This document shows positions 18,326-27,651 of a stretch of DNA of 64,000 nt, one piece after another. This DNA is from JANNWF01 sp052390415 (lineage in GTDB: Bacteria > Pseudomonadota > Gammaproteobacteria > Xanthomonadales > Xanthomonadaceae): contig JBQTGY010000065.1 in NCBI GenBank assembly GCA_052390415.1, forward strand, positions 1 to 64,000, in the 5' to 3' direction. Position numbers and translations under genes: made by a program. The notes beneath the pieces are model-generated. The model did not search any database, was not told the origin of the DNA, and was given only the letters and a program-made list of their open reading frames with translations. Each line of letters begins with the position of its first letter. Position 1 is the stretch's first letter.

Positions 18326-19804
18326 TCAATCCGCCGCCACACACCGCTCCCGCGCCCACTCCCGCAGCCACTGAACTTTCTCCGCCATTAGCACGGACAG
18401 CGGTCGAGTGTTCTTGATCGAGGCGAGCAGGCGGGCGGTGTCGGCGGGTTGTTTGTCGGCGTGGGCGTCGTAGAGGGCGGCGACGATGGATTGTTCGATT
18501 TCGGCACCGGAGTAGCCTTCCGTGGCGGCGCTTAGCGTGGGTAAGTCGAAGCGCTCAACCGGCAGACTTCTTCGCGTCAAATGAATTCGCAAAGCAGCGT
18601 CGCGGGCTTCGGTGTTGGGCAGGTCGACAAAGAAGATTTCATCGAAGCGACCTTTGCGCAGAAACTCGGGCGGCAGCTGGCTGACATCGTTGGCGGTGGC
18701 GACGACGAACACCGGTGCCTTGCGCTCATTCATCCACGTCAGCAAGGTGCCGAGCACGCGCTTGCTGACGCCATCGTCGCTGCCCGACGTGGCCAAGCCC
18801 TTTTCGATTTCGTCGCACCACAGCACGCAGGGCGACATCGCTTCGGCCGCCTTCAAGGCGTCGCGAAGATTGCGCTCGGTTTCGCCGTGAAACTTGTTGT
18901 ACAGCGCGCCAAAATCCAGCCGCAACAAGGGCACACCAAAGCCACCGGCACATGCCTTCGCGGCCAGACTCTTGCCGCAGCCTTGCACGCCGAGCAACAA
19001 CACGCCGCGCGGTGGATCCAGTCCTTTGGGCGCATTGCCATCGACGAAGATCGCGCGCCGTTGGCTGATCCAGCGCTTGAGCTTCGACAGGCCCGCGACC
19101 TGCTCGAAATCCGCCACATCGGGCTCGAAGCTGAGCACACCGCCGCGGCCAAGCAGTTCGAACTTCGCGCGTTGTGCGGCCAGCACATCGGCCTCGGCAA
19201 TCTTGCCGTCGTCGTGGATCAACTTACGCACGATGTTGCGCGCATCGATCATGGTCAGCCCGCGCAGATGCCGGATCAGCGAACGCTGCGCATTGGAGTC
19301 AATTTCAGCGCGCCGGCCGCTGTGTTCACGCGAATACGCGAACGCTTCGTCGCGCACCATCTTGCCTAGTGCGGCTTCATCCGGAAGACGAATCTCGAAG
19401 CGGGTCGCCAACGGTGCCAACTCGTCCGGCAATTCAATCTTGGCGCCGATCAAGACGATGCTGTGGCGCTCGCCTGCAGCGGCCAGCACCATCTCGCGCA
19501 TGCGGCGGTTGTTGGCGGCATAACGCAGGTAAGGGCCGAAATCGAACAACAACCAGATGCTGCGATTGTTGTCCTTCTGCATGGCTTCGAGCAGCACCGA
19601 GGAGTCATTGGCCTCCGGTGTGCCCATGTCATCCATGTCCAGCCGCTTCAGCCCGCGCGTGATGCTCCAGGTGTAGAGCGGCCTGAACAGTTCGGCAACC
19701 ACGTGCCGGAACGCGTCAACCAACAGCGCCTCTTCGTTCGTTTCTATGACGATGAGTGGCGCGCCGGAGCGCAACAGTACGGCGAGGTCGTGAGCGTCGA
19801 ACAT
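18326..19804 (-). CDS. AAA+ ATPase, Ycf46-like
   Basis: 492 residues. The N-terminal ~220 residues form a degenerate AAA-like domain (LRSGAPLIVIETNEEALLVD; SIWLLFDFGPYL), as in Ycf46-type proteins. The C-terminal half is a functional-looking AAA module: Walker A LLGVQGCGKSLAAK, Walker B VLWCDEIEKGLA, sensor 1 VFVVATANDVSQLP, an arginine finger in EFLRKGRFDEIFFVD and a lid domain with GYSGAEIEQ. Cyanobacterial Ycf46 is linked to CO2 utilisation, but in proteobacteria the role is undefined. It is divergent from the large secreted protease; 153 bp separate them. Confidence 0.85.
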   Translation of the reverse strand: MFDAHDLAVLLRSGAPLIVIETNEEALLVDAFRHVVAELFRPLYTWSITRGLKRLDMDDMGTPEANDSSVLLEAMQKDNNRSIWLLFDFGPYLRYAANNRRMREMVLAAAGERHSIVLIGAKIELPDELAPLATRFEIRLPDEAALGKMVRDEAFAYSREHSGRRAEIDSNAQRSLIRHLRGLTMIDARNIVRKLIHDDGKIAEADVLAAQRAKFELLGRGGVLSFEPDVADFEQVAGLSKLKRWISQRRAIFVDGNAPKGLDPPRGVLLLGVQGCGKSLAAKACAGGFGVPLLRLDFGALYNKFHGETERNLRDALKAAEAMSPCVLWCDEIEKGLATSGSDDGVSKRVLGTLLTWMNERKAPVFVVATANDVSQLPPEFLRKGRFDEIFFVDLPNTEARDAALRIHLTRRSLPVERFDLPTLSAATEGYSGAEIEQSIVAALYDAHADKQPADTARLLASIKNTRPLSVLMAEKVQWLREWARERCVAAD

Positions 19805-19956
19805 GTTGCCAACAAGAGCGATGGGGAATGCAGCCTAGCAGCCTCGACTGCCGCCGTCATAAGGATGACGTTGCGCGGCGGGGACCGTGACAACCGCTTG
19901 CGAGGTGCGGTGTATCCTCGCTTCACGACAGACAAGCGGGTAGCAGGAGTGACTCT

Positions 19957-22900
19957 ATGTGGCAGTTTCCAATGATCCGACTCGGCTGGCTTCTCAGCGC
20001 CACCTGCATGATCGTAGTGGCTGCTTCGCCAGCTCGGGCCAGCGAGCCGCCACCGCTTGCCGCTGCCTCCCGCATTACCTTGCCCGCCCTCGACGTGAGC
20101 AAGGCTTTGGCCGAGGACATCGACGAAAAGCGGTTTGGCATCGCCCGCCGCTTCGGCTTGGTGGCGAAGCTGAAGGGCGTGACCTTGGCAAGCGGCGAAT
20201 GGACACAACTGTCCGACAGCAGCTGGTTATGGCGACTGCAAGTGAATGCACCCGGGGCCAAGGCGCTGGATTTCAGTTTCAGCCAGTACCACTTGCCTTA
20301 TGGCGCAACGCTCAGCATTCGCGAGCTCAACAACAAGCGCAGCATCGGGCCCTACAGTGATCGAGACAATCGCGTGTATGGCGAGCTCTACACGCCGTTG
20401 CTGGAAGGCAACAGCGCCTTGCTCGAATTGCGGGTGCCGGCGGATAGGCGTGAATTGGTGCGGCTGCAGTTGGCCGGTGTGGGGCGCGCGTATCGCGGTG
20501 CTTTTGGTGACTCTGCGGGTACCGCTGCGTCGAAGTCCGGCAGTTGCAACGTCGACAGCATCTGCCCGCAGGGCGACCCGTGGCGAGCGCAGATTGCCTC
20601 GGTGGCCCACTATTCCTTTCAAAGCGATGCGGGCGGCATGTTCGTCTGCACCGGCCAGCTGACCGCCGACGCCAGTCGCAGCGACAACCGCCTGATCACC
20701 ACCGCCAACCACTGCATCAGCAGTGATGCCGAAGCGCGTTCGATGGTGTTCTATTGGGGTTACGAAAACCCCACCTGCCGCACGCCCGGCAGCGCTGCGA
20801 GTGGTACACGCATCCCACTGACCGGCAACTTCCGCGCCACCCAGAGTGGTGCGACGCTGCTCGGCAGTCACGGCGAGAGCGACTTCACCCTGGTTCGCCT
20901 CGATGACTTTGTGCCGAGTTCGGCGCAGGCGATCGCGACCGGTTGGGATCGTCGCGAGATCATTCCGGCGCGTACTTTCTCGGTCCATCACCCGCAAGGC
21001 CACGAAAAGCGCATCAGCTTTGACGACGACCCGCCGGCGTTGGTCAATGCACCTGTCAGTGGCATCACCGGCACCCGCTATTGGCACATCCTGGCATGGA
21101 ATCTGGGTACCACCGAGGGCGGCTCGTCCGGCTCCGGACTGTGGAATACCGAGGGCCGCTTGATTGGTGCCTTGAGCGGTGGAGAGGCCAACTGCAGCAC
21201 CAACATCAACGATTATTACGGCCGCCTGTCCACCGCCTGGGAAGGCGGAGGCAGCGCGGCCACCCGCGTACGCGATGGCCTGGATCCATTGGGCACCGGC
21301 GCACAGTTTGCCGATGGCGGCAGTGCGTCACTGGGCGGCGTGACCTTGAGCTCGACCGCATTCGCGAATTCGCCGCAGGCCGGGCAGACCGTATTGTTTG
21401 AGGCGACAGCGACGGGCGGCGTGCCGCCTTACACGTATCGCTGGGATCTGGATGGCGATGGCGAGATCGACCGCAGCAGCACGGCCGCGCGCATCGAGGC
21501 CACCTTTCCACGCGCAAGCTCGGTACAGGTCAGCGTGCAGGTCAGCGATAGCGGTGGTTTGAGCGGCATGGACAGCCGCAGCTTGGCCGTCGTCGGTCCG
21601 CGCCTGCAGGCGGAAGCGGTCGGTGCGGCCACCCAAGTGTGTGGCAACAACAACGCGCTGGTCGATCCGGGTGAGCGCTGGCAACAAGTGGTGCGCCTGA
21701 GCAACGTCGGTGACATCGCGCAGACACCTGGTCACGCCTTGTTTGCCGCCGCCAGCGGGAGTTTGCCGATTGGCCCCAGCAGTAGCGGCTACACCGCGAC
21801 CACCTCGGCCATTGGCGGCTGTGGTTTCAGCTGGGTCGATCTGGTCAATGGCGCCAACGCGGTGCCGTTGTTGCCGACGACGGTTGCCAATGGCAATGCC
21901 TTTGGTCCGCTGGACGATGCGCGCACGGCGGTCATCACCTTGGGCGGCACCGGCTTCAACGCGTTCGGCACGGTGCGAACGCAGGCGGTGATGTCGACCA
22001 ATGGTTACTTGTCATTTGATCCGCAGGAAACGGGCGGCGATTTTTCGCCCACCTGTACCGCAGACTTCAACGCGGGTGCCGCCGGTCCGCAGTTGCGACC
22101 GTATCAGGATGATCTGCTGGTATTGGGCAGCGGCAGCACGCCTGCCACCGGCGCCGGTTTGCGCTATCGCTACTTCGATATCTGCCCGCGTAGCGGCGAA
22201 GTAGGCGGCGCCCAGGGCTGCCATGTGTTCAGCTGGACTCGCATGCAGCGCTACAACGGCAACCAGCCGACGGGAGACTTTGACTTCCAGGCGATTGCTT
22301 ACGCCGGCCGTGGTCAAATCGCTTACCAGTACCGCACGGTCTCGCCCGACGCCGGCGCCGCCGCGACCATTGGCATTGCCAGTGCCACGGGCAGCGAAGT
22401 GTTGAACGTGTCCTGTCAAGCCGGCAGCCCCGCTCCGGAAAACAGCGCGGCCTGCGTCTTTGCCCCAGGTGGGCAACCCAACAACCAGTCGCTGGTGCGT
22501 TTGCCAGCCGCCGTGCAAGCCGTTGCAGCCATCGCCATTGGCCAATCGACGACACTCAGCGTGCCGTTCAGCGTCGATGCCGGCGCCGCCTGTGGATCGA
22601 GCCTGGCCTTCGACTTTGTGGCGGCGGCGAACGCCACCAGTCATTCGGTGGAGAGCCGGCGCGTCTATGACGGCACGCTTGCCAGCACCTGTCAGCCGGT
22701 GACCGGCTGCACGGTGCAAGGCACTCCGCCGAGTGTTCGGCCGGGTCTGTATTTCAATCCGCAACGTTCCGGTAATGGCGTGCTCAACTTCGTCTATCCG
22801 CAAACCAACGGGCGGGCGATTTTTGGCGGCGCCTGGTACACCGCGCTGCGCAATCGCACCCCCGTCTGGTACGCCTTGCAGGGCGAGATCGCCGATGGCG

Positions 22901-23469
22901 CTGGGCGGGTGCCGATTGTCCGTTTCAGCAATAGCGGCGCACCGAGTGGATTCACACCCGTGCCGGCGGCGGCGGGTGATGCATGGGTGGGGCAGATCGA
23001 TGGCACCAGCATGCTGCTGGCGTGGCGGCTAAGCAATGGCGACAGCGGTGCGGAGCGGATGGAAGCCACGCCGCTGCCGTTTGGCTCGCCCAACCACACG
23101 CAAACCTGGTTCAATCAGGCGCAGTCGGGTTGGGGTCTGGCGATCGAGGGTCTCAACGCGGGTGGTCCCTTTGAGTTCATCGGTGCCTTCATCTACGACG
23201 CGACCGGTGTAGCGCGCTGGGCGGTGGGCGACATCGCCAGCTTCAGCGGCGGCAACGTGCCCCTGATTGCTCATCGCCCGCATTGCCCGGCCTGCCCGTG
23301 GATCCTCGATTGGACCAGCGATGGGCGATCAGCCGGCAGCCTGCAGATTGGTTATGGCTCGCGCACTAGCGGCACACTATCCACCACCATCACCCTGCCC
23401 GCGCCGTATGCGGGAACCTGGAATCGCAGCGCCCTTCCCATCGTCCCCATTGCGGAGCCGCAACCATGA
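19957..23469 (+). CDS. Secreted lysyl-endopeptidase-like serine protease with PKD domain
   Basis: 1170 residues. A signal peptide (about 1-29, ending ARA) precedes an N-terminal propeptide-like domain. The chymotrypsin-fold protease follows, with H252 (TTANHC), D309 (ESDFTLVRLD) and S391 (EGGSSGSG). The cysteine pattern around GSCNVDSICPQGDPW and FVCTGQL resembles Achromobacter lysyl endopeptidase. A PKD domain (about 453-548) and a long Cys-containing C-terminal region with two similar blocks (RSGNGVLNFVYPQ; AQSGWGLAIEGL) complete it. An AGGAG seven bases before ATG 19957 supports the start. It is presumably secreted to digest proteins, with the C-terminal part for anchoring or substrate binding. 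The stop overlaps the sixA start by ATGA, which is unusual for such different products. Confidence 0.85.
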   Translation: MWQFPMIRLGWLLSATCMIVVAASPARASEPPPLAAASRITLPALDVSKALAEDIDEKRFGIARRFGLVAKLKGVTLASGEWTQLSDSSWLWRLQVNAPGAKALDFSFSQYHLPYGATLSIRELNNKRSIGPYSDRDNRVYGELYTPLLEGNSALLELRVPADRRELVRLQLAGVGRAYRGAFGDSAGTAASKSGSCNVDSICPQGDPWRAQIASVAHYSFQSDAGGMFVCTGQLTADASRSDNRLITTANHCISSDAEARSMVFYWGYENPTCRTPGSAASGTRIPLTGNFRATQSGATLLGSHGESDFTLVRLDDFVPSSAQAIATGWDRREIIPARTFSVHHPQGHEKRISFDDDPPALVNAPVSGITGTRYWHILAWNLGTTEGGSSGSGLWNTEGRLIGALSGGEANCSTNINDYYGRLSTAWEGGGSAATRVRDGLDPLGTGAQFADGGSASLGGVTLSSTAFANSPQAGQTVLFEATATGGVPPYTYRWDLDGDGEIDRSSTAARIEATFPRASSVQVSVQVSDSGGLSGMDSRSLAVVGPRLQAEAVGAATQVCGNNNALVDPGERWQQVVRLSNVGDIAQTPGHALFAAASGSLPIGPSSSGYTATTSAIGGCGFSWVDLVNGANAVPLLPTTVANGNAFGPLDDARTAVITLGGTGFNAFGTVRTQAVMSTNGYLSFDPQETGGDFSPTCTADFNAGAAGPQLRPYQDDLLVLGSGSTPATGAGLRYRYFDICPRSGEVGGAQGCHVFSWTRMQRYNGNQPTGDFDFQAIAYAGRGQIAYQYRTVSPDAGAAATIGIASATGSEVLNVSCQAGSPAPENSAACVFAPGGQPNNQSLVRLPAAVQAVAAIAIGQSTTLSVPFSVDAGAACGSSLAFDFVAAANATSHSVESRRVYDGTLASTCQPVTGCTVQGTPPSVRPGLYFNPQRSGNGVLNFVYPQTNGRAIFGGAWYTALRNRTPVWYALQGEIADGAGRVPIVRFSNSGAPSGFTPVPAAAGDAWVGQIDGTSMLLAWRLSNGDSGAERMEATPLPFGSPNHTQTWFNQAQSGWGLAIEGLNAGGPFEFIGAFIYDATGVARWAVGDIASFSGGNVPLIAHRPHCPACPWILDWTSDGRSAGSLQIGYGSRTSGTLSTTITLPAPYAGTWNRSALPIVPIAEPQP

Positions 23470-23948
23470 GCAATCAACTTACCGTGTACCTGTTGCGTCA
23501 CGCGCCAGCCGAAGCCGCTCGCGGTGGGCAGGAGGATGCCCAGCGTGCGTTGTCTGCGCGCGGGATCGAAGAAGCCGATGCCGCTGCGGCGTGGTTGGTC
23601 GGCAAGACCAAACCGAAACGAGCAATCTGCTCGCCCGCCTTGCGAGCACAACAAACCCTGCAGCGCGTCACCGCACGCACGGGTGAGATCGAAACCATGA
23701 CCGAGCCCAGCATCTACGAAGCCACCCCCGGCCAGTTGATGGACGTGATCGAAACCCACCGCGATGCCGGATCAATCCTGCTGGTGGGCCACAACCCCGG
23801 ATTCGAAAGCGTGGTGGCCCTGCTCACCACCGGTCAAAGCGGCGACCACCGCGGCATGCCGCCGGCAGGTTGTGCCGTTCTGCATTTTTCTGCTGACGCC
23901 GTGATCGAGCCCGGCGCTGCGCAGCTCACTGAATTCTGGTCGCCTTGA
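23466..23948 (+). CDS. sixA: Phosphohistidine phosphatase SixA
   Basis: 160 residues. Histidine phosphatase signature YLLRHAPAEAA at the N-terminus and the second catalytic histidine in LLVGHNPGFESVV, as in SixA. SixA removes phosphate from His of phosphorelay or PTS proteins (ArcB HPt and NPr in E. coli). It overlaps the protease gene by four bases and precedes the yceI gene by four bases, giving a coupled block. Confidence 0.88.
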   Translation: MSNQLTVYLLRHAPAEAARGGQEDAQRALSARGIEEADAAAAWLVGKTKPKRAICSPALRAQQTLQRVTARTGEIETMTEPSIYEATPGQLMDVIETHRDAGSILLVGHNPGFESVVALLTTGQSGDHRGMPPAGCAVLHFSADAVIEPGAAQLTEFWSP

Positions 23949-23952
23949 TCGT

Positions 23953-24600
23953 GTGCTGAAACTGGCGGTGGCGGATCGGTGGTCACTGCGGATCGCATTG
24001 CGGGCGCTGTTGCTGATTGGCGTGCTGGCATCCCAATCGGCAGCTGCGGCCGAGCTTGCATCTGCCGGATCTTCGGCTGAGGTGGCCAGCCTGCCCGGAT
24101 TGCAGATCGATTCGAGCCAATCGCGTGCCGGATTTTCGGTCCGCGTGGCCTGGGTACGAACCTTGCCCGGCCAATTCGATCAAATTGAAGGCGCGATTGC
24201 CCGGCAACTTGGGCAGCGCACCCTCAGCGTCGATGTTCGCCTGGCCACCAGCAGCCTGACCATGGCGGATTCCGACCACGCCGAGTGGGCGCAATCGCCG
24301 GAGTTTTTCGACGCGGCGCGCCACCCATGGATTCGCTTTTTCGCCGAAAGTGTTCCCGAATCCTTGCTGGTGACCGGCGGTGACCTCAGCGGTCAGTTGA
24401 GCCTGCGCGGCATCCATCGGCAAGTCACGTTTTCGGTGCAGCCGACGACCTGCGCGCGGCCCGGAATCGATTGCCCGGTAGAGGCCTTTGGCGAGTTGAA
24501 GCGCAGCGAATTCGGCATGCAAGCGCGGCGCTTTGTGGTCGCCGACAAGGTTCGTCTGAACCTGTCGATCCGCGTTGCCGAGACAATCCGCAAGCGATGA
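23953..24600 (+). CDS. YceI-family periplasmic protein
   Basis: 215 residues, GTG start, N-terminal signal peptide (IALRALLLIGVLASQSAAAA). The rest is a YceI lipocalin-like barrel: IDSSQSRAGFSVRV, a repeat of paired strands, HPWIRFFAES, LRGIHRQVTFSV and RSEFGMQA. YceI proteins bind polyisoprenoid or amphiphilic lipids in the periplasm. Two cysteines in TTCARPGIDCP may form a disulfide. The stop TGA overlaps the next gene's ATG. Confidence 0.87.
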   Translation: MLKLAVADRWSLRIALRALLLIGVLASQSAAAAELASAGSSAEVASLPGLQIDSSQSRAGFSVRVAWVRTLPGQFDQIEGAIARQLGQRTLSVDVRLATSSLTMADSDHAEWAQSPEFFDAARHPWIRFFAESVPESLLVTGGDLSGQLSLRGIHRQVTFSVQPTTCARPGIDCPVEAFGELKRSEFGMQARRFVVADKVRLNLSIRVAETIRKR

Positions 24601-26447
24601 AGTTTGCCCTGACCCAACGCCTGATTTTGCTGGGGCTGTTGGCAGCACTGACCGCCTGCATGCCCACCCGCCGCGAGATTCGCACGGCCCAAAACGATGC
24701 GGCGACCTACCAATCGACCGCACTTACGTGCCAACGCGAAGATCGTTGCGCCATTGCTTCGCCACTGCGCGAGCAGGCGCAGGCCATGCTCGGCCGCTCG
24801 TCCGCAGGCTCACCGCAGCATCAAGCGCTGTTGCTTGAATACGGACAAGACGCCTTGCTCGCGCGCATCCACATGATTCGCGCGGCACAGTCCAGCATCG
24901 AATTGCAGAGTTATATTTTTGCGCAAGACGACGCGGGCTACTTCGTGTTGACCGAGTTGTTGGCAGCGGCCCAGCGCGGCGTGCGCGTGCGCGTGCTGCT
25001 GGATCAGCTGTTCAGCCTGGACAATTTGCAATTGTTGCTGGCGTTGGCGCGTGCACACGCCAACTTCGAGTTGCGTGTGTACAACCCGACCTTCGGCGAC
25101 GCGCGCACCCATCCGGCCGAGTTTGTAGCCGGCATTTTGTGCTGCTTCTCGCGCATCAATCAGCGCATGCACAACAAGCTGCTGCAGGTCGACGGCATGC
25201 TCGCCATCACCGGCGGGCGCAACATCCAGAATCGCTATTTCGATTGGGATCCGACCTACAACTATCGTGATCGCGACATTCTCATCGCCGGCCCGGTAGT
25301 GGCGGCGATGGGCGATTCTTTCGAGGCCTTCTGGAAGCACCGCTTGAGTGTGCCGGTGGCCGCGCTGCGCGATGTAGAGGCGTTGGCCAAGTCGGGCAAA
25401 CCACCGCAGTTGCCGACGCCGATCGTCACCCGCGGTGATCGCATGCTGGAGGTGTCGGCACAAGCCGATAGCCGAGCCGTCATCAGCAACCGCTTGCTGG
25501 CACCCATGCAGCGCGTGGGCAAGATCGAGTTTCATTCCGATGTGCCCAACAAGCTGTTCGAGCGCAATACCGCCAACGAGCTTGGCCTCGGCAACACCCT
25601 GAAAAATCTGCTGGCCAGCGCGGACCAGTCGGTGCTGCTGCAAACGCCCTATCTGGTGTTATCGAAGGCCGCGCAACGGCAGTTCCGCGCCATGCGCCGG
25701 CGGGCCGCGCCGCCCGAGGTCATCATCTCGACCAATTCGCTGGCCGCGACCGACGCCATTCCGGTGTACGCCCTGAGCCACAAATACAAGCGTCGCTACC
25801 TGCGTGAACTGGGCTTTCGCATCCACGAGTACAAGCCATTTCCGCTGTCGGCACCCATCGATGTCGATGCCACCGGAGCCTTGGGTGCCGAAGCGCTGGG
25901 CGCGTATGCCACCGAATCGCGGCGCGCGTTCGGATCATCTTCGCGCCGTGCCCGCCGCGGCCCGCTGCCCTTGCGCGCGGCCGGCGTGCGCATCGGCTTG
26001 CACGCCAAGTCGCTGGTCATCGACGAGCGGGTGGCGATGGTCGGCACACACAATTTTGATCCCCGTTCCGACCAGCTCAATACGGAAAGTCTGGTGCTGG
26101 TGCACGACGCACACTTCGCGCGAGCGCTTCGGCGCAGCATCCTGCATGACATCCGCCCACAAAACGCGTGGACCATCGCCCGCCGCCCACGCGGCGCGGT
26201 GTTGCCGGCGGTCAATTACCAGATGGCCAAACTGTCCGAGCGCCTGCCCATTTTCGACGTGTGGCCATGGCGCTACGCCACCAGTTGGGAGATCAAGCCG
26301 GGCTGTTCGCCACTGGCTCCGAACGATCCGAAGTTCGCCGAGTGTTACACCCCGGTCGGTGATTTTCCCGAGGTGGATGTGACCAGCAAATCGGTTTACA
26401 CCCGCATCATCACCGCCTTCGGCGCCGGTCTAGCGCCGATTTTGTAA
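24597..26447 (+). CDS. Phospholipase D-family lipoprotein (cardiolipin synthase-like)
   Basis: 616 residues. The N-terminus is a lipoprotein signal (LGLLAALTAC, Cys ~21), so it is probably membrane-anchored in the periplasm. Two HKD motifs are intact: HNKLLQVDGMLAITGGRN and HAKSLVIDERVAMVGTHN. That makes a complete PLD active site of the ClsC/YmdC type, which can transfer phosphatidyl groups between phospholipids. ATG at 24597 overlaps the yceI stop by four bases. A basic Ser/Arg insertion (SSSRRARRG) lies ahead of the second motif. The lipid-binding YceI next door suggests a joint role in envelope lipid handling (inference). Confidence 0.88.
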   Translation: MKFALTQRLILLGLLAALTACMPTRREIRTAQNDAATYQSTALTCQREDRCAIASPLREQAQAMLGRSSAGSPQHQALLLEYGQDALLARIHMIRAAQSSIELQSYIFAQDDAGYFVLTELLAAAQRGVRVRVLLDQLFSLDNLQLLLALARAHANFELRVYNPTFGDARTHPAEFVAGILCCFSRINQRMHNKLLQVDGMLAITGGRNIQNRYFDWDPTYNYRDRDILIAGPVVAAMGDSFEAFWKHRLSVPVAALRDVEALAKSGKPPQLPTPIVTRGDRMLEVSAQADSRAVISNRLLAPMQRVGKIEFHSDVPNKLFERNTANELGLGNTLKNLLASADQSVLLQTPYLVLSKAAQRQFRAMRRRAAPPEVIISTNSLAATDAIPVYALSHKYKRRYLRELGFRIHEYKPFPLSAPIDVDATGALGAEALGAYATESRRAFGSSSRRARRGPLPLRAAGVRIGLHAKSLVIDERVAMVGTHNFDPRSDQLNTESLVLVHDAHFARALRRSILHDIRPQNAWTIARRPRGAVLPAVNYQMAKLSERLPIFDVWPWRYATSWEIKPGCSPLAPNDPKFAECYTPVGDFPEVDVTSKSVYTRIITAFGAGLAPIL

Positions 26448-26528
26448 GCGGTTGGTCACGGCGCGGATTGACGCCCTTCGTGGCGCGGCCTAGTCTGGCA
26501 ACCCTGTCCCTCGCTGCGGAATGCCGAC

Positions 26529-27143
26529 ATGAGTTTCACCATCAACATCGATCTCTCAGAACGCGATCTCGAGCATTTTCGCGCGGCGCAAGCGAAGTCT
26601 GCGGCTTCCGCCGAAGGTTCGACTGAAGCCGAGATCATGGCGGCCGCCGTCAAGCTGCTGACCGAGTCGAAAGACGTGCATGTGCCGGATTTCATCGCCA
26701 AGCGTTTGCTGCAATTGGACGACATGATCGCGATGCTGAAGGACGAAGGCTGGGCGCTGTCGGGCGATGATCGCAAGCGGGTGATGTCGGCCCTGGTGTA
26801 CTTCGCCAACCCCGACGACATCATTCCCGATACCGTGCCCGTGCTCGGTTTTCTCGACGACGCGATCATGATCGAGCTGTGCGTGCGCGAGCTCAAGAAC
26901 GAGATCGACGCCTACGACGACTTCTGCGAATTCCGCCAGAAGGAGGCCGAGAAGCGAGGCCTGGATCCGGCCACCATCGGTCGCGCCGAGTTCCTCGAAC
27001 CGCGCCGCGAAGAATTGATGACCCGCATGCACGAGCGCCGTGATCGTGAGATGGGAACTGGCTATGGCGGCTCCAGCGGTTGGGCGCAGAGCAAGTCCTA
27101 TCTGGGTTCAGGCTGGCGGCCGGGTTACTACAGCCGCCGCTGA
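26529..27143 (+). CDS. YkvA/DUF1232 family protein
   Basis: 204 residues. The central block (ALVYFANPDDIIPDTVPVLG, then FLDDAIMIELCVRELK) is the DUF1232 signature. In many members this hydrophobic segment is membrane-associated; here it is only mildly hydrophobic. The C-terminus is low-complexity Gly/Ser/Tyr/Arg. Function unknown. Confidence 0.8.
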   Translation: MSFTINIDLSERDLEHFRAAQAKSAASAEGSTEAEIMAAAVKLLTESKDVHVPDFIAKRLLQLDDMIAMLKDEGWALSGDDRKRVMSALVYFANPDDIIPDTVPVLGFLDDAIMIELCVRELKNEIDAYDDFCEFRQKEAEKRGLDPATIGRAEFLEPRREELMTRMHERRDREMGTGYGGSSGWAQSKSYLGSGWRPGYYSRR

Positions 27144-27148
27144 TCAAG

Positions 27149-27577
27149 GTGGCGGACTTTTTTCGCCGCCGCATCGGCGTCGCTGAACTCAATGCGATGA
27201 GTGCGGGCAGCGCCTTGACGGCGCTTGGCATCGAGTTCACCGAGCTTGGCGAGGATTATTTGCGTGCGCGCATGCCCGTGGATGCCCGCACCAAGCAGCC
27301 GTTCGGTTTGTTGCACGGCGGCGCCTCCGTGGTGCTGGCGGAAAGCCTTGGCAGCATGGCCGGCAACCTGTGCCTGGATCCGGAACGTGCGCACGCCGTC
27401 GGGCTGGAAATCAACGCCAACCACCTGAGGGCGGTCACCAGCGGGTGGGTCACCGGCACCGCCCGACCCATCCACATCGGCCGCAGCACCCAGGTCTGGG
27501 ACATTCGCATCGAAGCGGACGATGGGCGGTTGTGCTGCATTTCGCGGCTGACGTTGGCGGTGACGGCGAAGGTCTGA
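27149..27577 (+). CDS. Hotdog-fold acyl-CoA thioesterase (MenI/YdiI-like)
   Basis: 142 residues starting with GTG at 27149, five bases after the YkvA stop. Very close in pattern to E. coli YdiI: RTKQPFGLLHGGASVVLAES, GLEINANHLRA and STQVWDIRI, with the catalytic Glu in AESLGS. YdiI hydrolyses 1,4-dihydroxy-2-naphthoyl-CoA in menaquinone synthesis but is promiscuous on aromatic and acyl CoAs. An upstream ATG would overlap the YkvA gene and lacks hotdog homology. No menaquinone genes are nearby, so the substrate is uncertain. Confidence 0.87.
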   Translation: MADFFRRRIGVAELNAMSAGSALTALGIEFTELGEDYLRARMPVDARTKQPFGLLHGGASVVLAESLGSMAGNLCLDPERAHAVGLEINANHLRAVTSGWVTGTARPIHIGRSTQVWDIRIEADDGRLCCISRLTLAVTAKV

Positions 27578-27651
27578 AGCGTGAGGCGGCCGCCCACGCC
27601 ATGGGCCGAAAATCACCGTGGCCGCGAGCTGACCGCATTGAGGCTTGACGG

